Source of the DNA: Termitidicoccus mucosus
Lineage (GTDB): Bacteria; Verrucomicrobiota; Verrucomicrobiia; Opitutales; Opitutaceae
Assembly (NCBI RefSeq): GCF_038725785.1
Contig: NZ_CP109796.1
Location: forward strand, 7,130,501-7,194,500
Direction: 5' to 3'
DNA: 64,000 nucleotides
The notes below the pieces were generated by a model. The model did no database searches, was not told the DNA's origin, and was given only the letters and a program-made list of their open reading frames with translations. The position numbers and the translations under genes are program-made. This document shows, one piece after another, positions 44,195 through 53,300 of this stretch; position 1 is the stretch's first letter, and each line of letters starts with the position of its first letter.

Positions 44195-47100
44195 ATGAAA
44201 ACCGGTTTTCATATCCAAGGCATAAACAAAAACAAGCCGGCGGCGCGCCTGCTGCTCGCGTCCGCCATCGCGCTGGCGTGCCTGCCGGCATCCGCCGACG
44301 ACAAGGCATGGCTCGGCGTGGACGGGAATTACTGGGGCAATCCGGCCAACTGGAACGGCGGGCTTCCCGCCGCCACGGACAACGCTTATCTGGACAATCC
44401 GGCGTCGGCGGTTGTCGGCGCGAACGCGTCGGCGGGCAACGTGTATGTGGGCAACACCGGGACCGGCTGGCTCGCCGTGGGCGGGGACAACGGCGCCACG
44501 CTCACCGTGTCCGGCAGCGTGGTGCTGGGAAACGCCGGCTCCGGCCACGGCACGCTGCTGCTGGCGCGCTCCGGCAACCTCGTGACCAACGCCATCGTGG
44601 CGGGGCAGGGAACCTCCGTGCTTCTGGGCGACGGGGGCTTTGTCACCGCGCTTTCCAACAATGATAACTTTTTCAACGGCATCTCCGATGTGCTCGTCAC
44701 CGCGACGCATGCCAACATAGGCGGCAGCAACTCGGGGCTGACGTTTAACACGAGCGGTTTTTCCATCACGGCCACCAGCAACTTCTCCTTCACCAGCGCG
44801 GGGGCGAAGACGAGCCGGGGCCTGGCAAAAACCGGTCTGGGCACGCTGACGCTCGCGGGCGCGGTCAACCTCGCCGGCGGGCGCATCGACATCGCGGGCG
44901 GCGCGGTGATGCTGGGCGGCTCGCTGACCGCCACGCATGCGCAGAACCTGATCGGCTTCGACACCAACCAGTCCGGGACGTTGCACGTGGCGGGCGGCGG
45001 CGGCGTCTATTTTGGCGGCGCGCTCATCGGAGACCGCGCGGGCGCGAACGGCGCGGTCATCGTGGAGTCCGGCGGCGGGTATTATGCCACGGGGGCCACG
45101 GTCATCGGCAACACCGCCGGCACCGGCAATGTCCTCGTCAAAAGCGGCGCGACTTTCAGCAGCTCCCGGAATTTTGTCGGCGGCGGCGAGTCGGCGGGCA
45201 CGGGCGTCGGCGTGGTCACGGTCGAATCCGGCGGAGTGTTTGCCACCCTCAACCGCCTCGATGTCGGCACGCGCGGCGCAGGCACGATCACGCTGAGGGA
45301 CGGCGCGACGCTGAAAGCCTCCAGCATCGCCCTGGCGCGTGTTTCAGGCACCGCGCTTTTGGAAATCACGGGCACAAAGGGCGCGCTCGTCACGGGCACC
45401 AGCGGCAGCGGTGGCATCGCCATCGACAGCCCCGCGGCGGGCACCGGATCGGCGATAGTGCGCTTTGCCCATAGCGACAGTGATTATGTTTTCGGCAGCA
45501 GGCTCACCAACAACGTTCGCCTCGAGCACACCGGCCCGGGCGTCACCAAGCTCACCGGCGCCAATTCCCATACCGCCGGCACGGTGATCTCCGCCGGCAC
45601 GCTTCAAGTCGGCAACAACACCACCTCGGGCGCGCTCGCCGGCGATGTCCTGAACAACGCCACCCTCGCTGTGTATCGCAGCAACGACTACGACTTTGCC
45701 GCCAACATCAGCGGCACCGGCGTGCTCGTGAAGAAGGGCAACGCAAAACTCACGCTCACCGGGACCAACACCTACACGGGCGGCAACATCGTCGAGGCCG
45801 GCACGCTCGCGGGCACGCTCGACAAAATTCGCGGCGACGTGACGTTGACCTCCACCGGCGCGACACTCGAAATCAACGTCGCCTCCGGCAGCGGCACGCT
45901 CGCGTCGTCCGTGACCGGCCAGGGAAATTTCTCGAAAGCCGGGGACGGCTTTCTCCTGCTCGGAAGCGCGGTGAACTACACCGGGGACACCACCGTCGCC
46001 GCCGGCACGCTCAAGGGCCGCATCGGCGCGGGCGTGCTCGATGTCGCGGCGGGCGCGACGTATGTCGTCGCCGACGGCGGGCAGGACGCCACGCTCGCCA
46101 ACCTCACCGGCTCGGGCACGGTCAACCTCAACAACGCCAGCCTCGTCTTCGGCGTCGCCAGCGGCACGCAAACCTACAGCTTCACCGGCCAGCTCGCCGG
46201 CGGCAGGGACCTGCGCAAGTCGGGCGCGGGCCTGCTCGACCTCGGCAGCCACAGCCTCGCTTCCGCGTTCAGCGGCACCACGTTCGTGGAGGGCGGCACG
46301 CTCAAGTTCGACTCCGTCGCCCAGATCACCGGCGGCCTCATCCTCGGCAGCGCGGGCGCGGTCGGCTTGATCGAGCAAACCTCGGGCGCGCTGACACAGC
46401 CGCTTGCGCTCACCGGCCAGGGCGGCGGCATCAGCGTCTCCAGCGGAACGCAGACCTTTGCCGAAGCGGTCAACGGCACCGGCGACTTCGCGAAGGGCGG
46501 CGGCGGCACCCTCGACGTGCGCGGCGCGGCCATGAACCAGTCCGGCGGCACGCGTGTCCTCGGCGGCACGCTGCTCGGCGATGCGGACGTCATCAAGGGC
46601 GACATCACCCTCGCCAACGGCGCGACGGTCGAGTTCGAGCAAAACACCGCCGGCACCGTGGCCGGTCTCGTCACCGGCAGCGGCCACCTCGTGATGAACG
46701 GCACCGGCGAACTCACGCTCGCGAACAACGCCAACAACTACACCGGCGACACCACCGTCAACAGCGGCACGCTGAAGGGCACCGTCGGCGTGGGCACGCT
46801 CGCTGTGGCGGCGGGCGCGGCCTACAAGGTGGCCGACGGCGTCACCGAGGCCACGCTCGCCAACATCACGGGCGACGGCGTCGTTGACCTGAACGCCGCG
46901 AGCCTGCGCCTCGTCGCGGCGGCGGGCGTCACCTCCACGTTTAGCTACAACAACCTTGTCGGCTCGAACCCCGCCGCCCGCCTCGTCAAGACCGGAGCGG
47001 GCCGGATCGTGCTCGGCACCGCCGTGGCCCTCGGCGGCGGCGCGGCGGTGGAGGACGGCGTGCTGGAGATCGACAGCCTCTCCAAGATCAACGCGCCGGT

Positions 47101-50023
47101 CGCGCTCGGCACCGACTCCACGTATGGATTGATCGGATACACGGACACCGGCGACGCCTGGACGCACGCCGTCACGCTCAACGGCCGTGGCGGCGGCTTC
47201 ACCGTCGATGCGGCGTCGGGCACCGTCACGCTCGCCGCCACCGCGACGATCGGCGGCGCGGGCGATTTCTACAAGTCCGGCAGCGGCGCGCTCGACATCA
47301 CCGCCGCCGCGATGAACAACACCGGCGGCACCCGCGTGCTCGGCGGCACGCTCATCGGCGACACCGCCACGATCAAGGGCGACGCCGACATCGCCGCCGG
47401 CGCGACGCTGCGATTCCGGCAGATGTCCACCGGCACCTTCGCCGGGACGATCACCGGCGCGGGCGCGCTGCACAAGACCGGCGCGGGCGCACTCGTGCTC
47501 GGCAGCGCGCTCAATTCCTACGGCAACACCATCATCGATGAAGGTGTGCTGACCGGCGCGATCGGCGCGGGCACGCTCACGGTCAACACCAGCGGCACCT
47601 ATCGCGTGACCGACGGCGTCACGGAATTCGAACTGGAAGGCATCGCGGGCGCGGGCACGGTCGACCTGAACGCCGCCAACCTCACCTTCAACGTCGCCAG
47701 CGGCACCGCGCAGTTCTCGTTCACCGGCAGCCTCGCCGGCGGCAACCGCTTCATCAAGGCCGGCGCGGGCACGCTGGAGCTGCTGAGCAGCGTCGCGCTG
47801 GCGCAGGGCGCGTCCATTCGCGACGGCGTCGTCCGGCTGGCGGACCAGTCTTTCATCAACGCCCCTGTCGAGCTTGGCTCGGCCTCGTCGTATGGACTTA
47901 TTGAATACACCAACGAGGGCGCCGCCTGGACGCGCGGCCTCGCGCTGGCGGGGCAGGGCGGCGGCTTTTCCGTCGAGGAGGGCAAAACCATCGTGCTCGC
48001 GGCCGCCACGACGATCGGCGGCGCGGGCGATTTCAGGAAGGCCGGCGCCGGCACGCTCGACCTCACCGCGGCCACGATGAACGGCACCGGCGTCGTGCTC
48101 GTATCCGGCGGCACGCTTCGCGGCGGCACGGCCACGATCAAGAACGACGCGTCGGTCGGCGCGGGCGCCGTGATTGAGTTTTTTGAAAACGGCAGCGCCG
48201 CCCACGCGCACGCCATCAGCGGCGCCGGCGCGCTCGCCAAGAGCGGCACGGGCGCGCTCACCCTCACCGGGGCCAACACCCACGCCGGCGGCAATCGCGT
48301 GCTGGCCGGCGAACTCATCGGCGGCGTCGCGAGCCTGCCTGGCGATGCCGTCGTGGAATCGGGCGCGCGCATCATCATCGACCAGGCCGGTGACGCCGCC
48401 TACGCAGGAAATGTCTCGGGCGCGGGCGTGTTTGTCTGGCGCGGCGCGGGCGCGCTTACGCTCGGCGGCACGCATGCGCACACCGGCGGCAGCGTTTTCG
48501 AGAGCGGCACGGTGATCGGCGGCGCGGACAACCTGCGCGGCAGCATCGCCAACGACGCCGTGGTCATCTACGCGCAGCACAGCGACACCAGCACATTCGA
48601 CGACATGATCACCGGCGCGGGCAGTTTCGCCAAGACCGGCGCGGGCGAGTTGGTCGTCGCCGCGTCGGCCGTCGTCAGCCAGGCCAATGTCGTCATCGCC
48701 GAAGGCTCGCTGCGCCTGCTCGGCGACATCACCGCCGGCACGTTTGGCAACGGCGGCGTGCTGCGCGTCGGCCATCCCGCGGGCGGCGGCGCGCGTTCGC
48801 ACGTCACCATCCACGGCGACTACACGGCGGCCGATGGCGCGGTGGCGTGGTTCGGCCTCGTCGGCGACGGCGGCGCGGTCACGGCGGACACGCTTCGCAT
48901 CACCGGCGCGGCGGACGGGCGGACCGAGGTCCGTTTCGACTACGCGGGCGCGCTGCCGGCCGGCGAGACGCTGCCGGCGGACATCGTGGTGGTCGAGGGC
49001 GGCGGCGCGGCGGGTTCGTTTTTCCAGAACAAAAACAACGGCGTGCGCCTCGACGACGGCGGCTACGTGGTCTGGCAGCAGAACGCCGACCCCGGCACGG
49101 GCGGCCACTGGGTCAACGCCGTGGCCCCGGAGGTATCCGCGCTCGGCGGCATGGACGCCGCGTCGATCCTCATCGGCAAGGCCTCGCTCGATTCGCTCGG
49201 CCGCCGTCTCACCGTGGCCCGCGCCGTCGCACCCCGCCCCGGCCCGGTGCTTTGGCTGAGCGGACTCTACCGCCGCGACGAGATCGGCGGGAGCATCTAC
49301 GATTGGGCCAAGGCCGACACCGGCGGCGTGCAGGTCGGCGCCGACTGGACATTCGGCGGCGACGGGCGCGCGCTCACCCTCGGCGTCTTTTATGACTATG
49401 CCAAAACCGACATGGACCTGAAGGACAGCGCCTCCTCCAGCACCACGGAAGGCCACGGGGCCGGCGTTTACGGGACATTCAAAACCGGCCCGTGGCACGT
49501 GAATGCCATCGTGCGCGGCTCGCGGGAGGATTATTCCGTGACCGTGCCCGGCGTCGGCGGCATGGACACCGACGGCGACAGCCTCGCCGGCTCGATCGAG
49601 ATCGGCTATGAAGTGCCGATCGAATACGGCTGGACGGCGGAGCCGCAGGCGCAGTTCACCTACCAGCGCCACGGCATCGGCGACACCGCCGACCCCTATG
49701 GCCGCGCGATCCGCATCGACAGCGCGGCGTCGGCGGAACTGCGCGCGGGCGTGCGCTTCTGGCGCGAATACACCTGGCGCCGCGACCTCGTCATCCGCCC
49801 CTACGGACGCGCGAGCTACCTGTATGATTTCAAGGGCCGCAGCCGCATCGAGATTTTCGACACGACCTTCAGGAACAACATTGGCGCGGGCGGCGGCCTG
49901 ATCGACGGCGGCGCGGAAATGCAGCTTGGCCGCGGCTTCGCGATCAACGCCGAGCTTTCCTGGTATTTCGGCGGCAAGGTCACCGGCTGCGGCGGCAACG
50001 CCGGACTGAGCTACGCGTGGTAG
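44195..50023 (+). CDS. Giant PATR-type autotransporter adhesin
   Basis: 1942 aa. A signal peptide (about 1-35) ends at ASADDKAWLG. The passenger is a beta-helix with many PATR units (pattern G-x-G-x-L-T-L-T-G-x-N-T-Y-T-G-G-x-x-x-x-x-G-T-L). Three consecutive ~254-260-residue blocks are homologous (starts at 45974, 46736 and 47516, ending about 48277). The C-terminal ~270 residues are an autotransporter barrel (PVLWLSGLYRRDEIGGSIYD; LTLGVFYDYAKTDMDLKDSA) ending in YAW, the aromatic end needed for outer-membrane insertion. It should be surface displayed by type Va secretion. It follows the TonB receptor by 45 nt and may be in the same operon. No protease motif is seen; adhesion is inferred. Confidence 0.88.
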   Translation: MKTGFHIQGINKNKPAARLLLASAIALACLPASADDKAWLGVDGNYWGNPANWNGGLPAATDNAYLDNPASAVVGANASAGNVYVGNTGTGWLAVGGDNGATLTVSGSVVLGNAGSGHGTLLLARSGNLVTNAIVAGQGTSVLLGDGGFVTALSNNDNFFNGISDVLVTATHANIGGSNSGLTFNTSGFSITATSNFSFTSAGAKTSRGLAKTGLGTLTLAGAVNLAGGRIDIAGGAVMLGGSLTATHAQNLIGFDTNQSGTLHVAGGGGVYFGGALIGDRAGANGAVIVESGGGYYATGATVIGNTAGTGNVLVKSGATFSSSRNFVGGGESAGTGVGVVTVESGGVFATLNRLDVGTRGAGTITLRDGATLKASSIALARVSGTALLEITGTKGALVTGTSGSGGIAIDSPAAGTGSAIVRFAHSDSDYVFGSRLTNNVRLEHTGPGVTKLTGANSHTAGTVISAGTLQVGNNTTSGALAGDVLNNATLAVYRSNDYDFAANISGTGVLVKKGNAKLTLTGTNTYTGGNIVEAGTLAGTLDKIRGDVTLTSTGATLEINVASGSGTLASSVTGQGNFSKAGDGFLLLGSAVNYTGDTTVAAGTLKGRIGAGVLDVAAGATYVVADGGQDATLANLTGSGTVNLNNASLVFGVASGTQTYSFTGQLAGGRDLRKSGAGLLDLGSHSLASAFSGTTFVEGGTLKFDSVAQITGGLILGSAGAVGLIEQTSGALTQPLALTGQGGGISVSSGTQTFAEAVNGTGDFAKGGGGTLDVRGAAMNQSGGTRVLGGTLLGDADVIKGDITLANGATVEFEQNTAGTVAGLVTGSGHLVMNGTGELTLANNANNYTGDTTVNSGTLKGTVGVGTLAVAAGAAYKVADGVTEATLANITGDGVVDLNAASLRLVAAAGVTSTFSYNNLVGSNPAARLVKTGAGRIVLGTAVALGGGAAVEDGVLEIDSLSKINAPVALGTDSTYGLIGYTDTGDAWTHAVTLNGRGGGFTVDAASGTVTLAATATIGGAGDFYKSGSGALDITAAAMNNTGGTRVLGGTLIGDTATIKGDADIAAGATLRFRQMSTGTFAGTITGAGALHKTGAGALVLGSALNSYGNTIIDEGVLTGAIGAGTLTVNTSGTYRVTDGVTEFELEGIAGAGTVDLNAANLTFNVASGTAQFSFTGSLAGGNRFIKAGAGTLELLSSVALAQGASIRDGVVRLADQSFINAPVELGSASSYGLIEYTNEGAAWTRGLALAGQGGGFSVEEGKTIVLAAATTIGGAGDFRKAGAGTLDLTAATMNGTGVVLVSGGTLRGGTATIKNDASVGAGAVIEFFENGSAAHAHAISGAGALAKSGTGALTLTGANTHAGGNRVLAGELIGGVASLPGDAVVESGARIIIDQAGDAAYAGNVSGAGVFVWRGAGALTLGGTHAHTGGSVFESGTVIGGADNLRGSIANDAVVIYAQHSDTSTFDDMITGAGSFAKTGAGELVVAASAVVSQANVVIAEGSLRLLGDITAGTFGNGGVLRVGHPAGGGARSHVTIHGDYTAADGAVAWFGLVGDGGAVTADTLRITGAADGRTEVRFDYAGALPAGETLPADIVVVEGGGAAGSFFQNKNNGVRLDDGGYVVWQQNADPGTGGHWVNAVAPEVSALGGMDAASILIGKASLDSLGRRLTVARAVAPRPGPVLWLSGLYRRDEIGGSIYDWAKADTGGVQVGADWTFGGDGRALTLGVFYDYAKTDMDLKDSASSSTTEGHGAGVYGTFKTGPWHVNAIVRGSREDYSVTVPGVGGMDTDGDSLAGSIEIGYEVPIEYGWTAEPQAQFTYQRHGIGDTADPYGRAIRIDSAASAELRAGVRFWREYTWRRDLVIRPYGRASYLYDFKGRSRIEIFDTTFRNNIGAGGGLIDGGAEMQLGRGFAINAELSWYFGGKVTGCGGNAGLSYAW

Positions 50024-50329
50024 TCAGAGTATTTTCTTTCAACATCGACCCGAATGGCAGGGCGAGGCGTCTCCGCCGAGCCGCGCCTTGGCCGGAGGCT
50101 TCGCCGTGCCGGCGCTGCCGCGCCAATGTTAAATAAAAGCACCGCATTTCCAACAGGTTGCTTATTTTGTGGCGCAGACATGAAAGCCTGCGCCGCTTTG
50201 CGGTGGCGGCAGGTATTCTTACTGTAGGTTTAAATGATTTATGGGATGCACTGCTATTGTCGTATAGCAGGACAAAATAAATTGCATTCGTCATCAGGCA
50301 CAAACCGCAAGCTCGGTGAAAAACATCCC
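50024..50329. other. Intergenic region with repeat remnants
   Basis: Between the autotransporter and Rhs genes. 50058-50083 is a diverged single arm of the R6 palindrome (GCAGGGCGAGGCGTC and on). A GCGCCGCTTTGCGGTGGCGG hairpin-like stretch follows at about 50190-50210. The AT-rich part from 50225 to 50290 likely holds the Rhs promoter. No gene is credible. Confidence 0.5.
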
Positions 50330-53300
50330 ATGACTACAAAACCTCCTTCCACACGTTTGGTTCGCATGCTGCTCGCACCCGGCATTGCGATTGTTTTTTC
50401 CGGTTTGGGCGTGCATTTTGCCCATGCGTCGCCTGGCAACGATGATTGGTGGCCCGAGATTGTCGTAATGGATCCCGTCACCGTGACTGGCAGCGACCAG
50501 CCCGATCCTCCCGATATAGACTGGCCTTCCTTTCCGCCGATAGACCCGTGGTTGACTGAGCCCGAGTGGCCGGGTGACGGTGGTTCTGGCGGCGGTGGTG
50601 GCGATGGAAACAATCCGCCGCCCCCGCCCGACGACTGCGCCACGGATGGCTCCGCGTCGGGCACCGCGGGCACAAATCCGTTTCATGTGTATGACGGCAA
50701 CGCCTCCCGCATGATCGTGGACTTGGAGGTGCCGGGCGCGACCCGGGCGGACTCATTGTATTGGATGCGCCATCACAACACCGTCCGACGCGGGGAGAAA
50801 ATATATTTCGGGACCGGCGGCGGCTGGCGCAGCAACTGGCAATACGACCTTGCCTACATCCCCACCGGAGACGAACTCGACGAGCCCATCCTCTATTTTG
50901 TGTATCCAAACGGCATGCGGCGCGTTTTTCGCCGGCAGCCCGGCGGCGCATGGGCGCCCGAGGCGCGCTTTGACGAAACCGTCGCCGCCGCCGGCGACGG
51001 TTATGAGATCACCACGCCGGACAACACGAAACTCCTGTTCGAGCCGATGGCGGAGACGAACCACAAGGGCCATGTCACCTACCTCCTCAAGCGTCGCACC
51101 ACGGCGGCGGGACGTGTCACCACGCTCGATTACAACGCGGAAGGCCTCGTCGCCCAGATCACCGATGACGACGGGAAACGGCTGGCGCTCACCTACCAGA
51201 CGACGCCGCTGCCCGCCCCGAAATGGCGCGCGCTCGGCGAGATTTACGACGCCCCGCAGCCTGGCCAGTGGATTGAAATCGCACTCGATGAGGAAATGTC
51301 CCGCCTGCCTTGGCAGCGCATCCGCCTCACGCGGCGCAAGGGCCGGCCGCTTGCCGTGGCCGAAATCCAGATTTTTGCCCCCGGCTCGGATACGCCGCTG
51401 CGCGGCATCCCTGTGGGCAGCGGCGACAACCCCGAATACGCCTTCGACGGCAATCCCGGCACCGCCTACGAAAGCACGCTGCCCAAAATGTATAACCTCA
51501 TCGCCCTCGACCGCGGCGCGGATGCGGGCGCCACGCCCGTCTCGCGCATCCGCATCCTCGCCGCGCCCGGCCGGGAGGAGTTGCTCGAGGGCGTCGGCAT
51601 AAAAGGCATGCTCCTGCGCCCGGCCGGCTCCGTGCAGCAACCCCAGCTTGCCCAGGTGACCGCCGACGACGGGCGCTTTGTGCGCTACGAATACGACGTG
51701 CTCGTCAACGCCTTCGGGGACCTCAACCACCCCTCGCTCGTGCGCGCCGTTTACAGCGACGGCACGCGGGCGTCCTATGGCTACGAATACATCGTGCAGA
51801 CCAAGGAGCCCCTGCTCGTCGAGGCCGACGACCCGCGTTATTCCGGGCGGGCCAAACGCATACAATACACCTACCGGCAGGGTGGCGCCCACGGCATGGT
51901 CCACGAGGAGCGCAACCCGGCCACCGGCGGGGTTTACGCGAGCCTGGAACTCGACCCCGCCGACCCCGACGCGCGCATCGTGCACTACACCGACATGAAA
52001 TCTCTGCGCTATCGCGTGCCTGCCTCCGCCAACGGCCGCGTCACCGAATACACCGACTCGCTCGGCCGCACCACGCGCCTCGACTACGCGGACAACGGCC
52101 GGGGCCGCCTCAAGGCGGAAACCGACACCCTGGGCCGCCGCACCGACTATGCCCGCGACCACAAGGGCCGCGTCACCCGCCTCAAGCGCAGCGACGGCAG
52201 GGAGCGGATATTCGAGCGCGACAACCAGGGCCGCATCACCAGGGTCGCGGACGAGAAGGGCCGGTTCGCCTCCTACGAACGCGATCACGCGGGCAAAATC
52301 ACAGGCCGCAAAACCGGGCTGAAATCCGGCCAAGGCCGGGCCAAGCCGGAACGCCGCATCGAAATCACGCGCGACGCGGCGGGGCGCGTCACCCGATACC
52401 GCTCCGCTGACGGCACCGCGCGGGAATACGTGCGCGACATGCGCGGCCGCATCGTGGCGCACACCGGCAAACACGGCGAAAAAATCCAGGTCTCCCGCGA
52501 TGCGCGCGGCCGCCGCACGGCCATGACCGATTCCGACGGCCGCGTCGTGCGCTTCGGCTACGACCGCCACGGCTGGCTCGACCGGTTTGCCGACGCCGAA
52601 GGCAAAACCACCGTTTTCGAGCGCGACGAGCGCGGCAACATCACCCGCCGCGTGAACCCCGACGGCTCCGCGCGCCTGTATTCCTACGACCAATACGGGC
52701 GCAAGACAGCCGAGACCGACGAACTCGGCCGCGCCGCCTCATGGGCCTACGACGAACTCAGCCGCCTCACCCGCCACGTCGATTTTGCCGGCGGCGTCAC
52801 CCTCTACGATTACACCGAGACGCCCGGCGGCTGCGGCTCCTGCTCGCTCGTTTCCCGCCCCTCCCGCGTCACCCATCCCGACGGGCGGGTGGACGAGTTT
52901 CTCTACGACACCGAGGGCCGCCTGCTCATGCGTTCGCTGGCCGCCGGCACGGCGGAATCCGCCACCACGCTCTACGCCTACGACGATGCCGACCACCTCA
53001 TCCGCCAGGCCAATCCCGACGGCGGCATCACGCGCCACGCCTACGACGACCAGGGCCGCCGCGTCCGCACGACCGGTCCCCTCGGGCACGTCACCACGTG
53101 GACTTACGACGACGACGGACGCCTCCTCGAGGACGCCGACCCGTCCGGCCGCGTCACCCGCCGCACCTACGATGAGGACGGCAACCTGCTCTCCCAAACC
53201 GCGCCCGGCGGCGGCGTGACCGCGCACGCTTACGACGACAACAACCGCCGCGTCCGGACCACCGACGCGCTGGGCAACACCACGCGCTGGAGCTACGATG

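Noticed and set aside
45344-49672. Open frame of about 1440 codons antisense to the autotransporter
   Set aside because: Composition follows from the complementary PATR repeats (Ala/Arg/Gly-rich); no motif, no start signal. The autotransporter barrel and its terminal Trp are on the plus strand.
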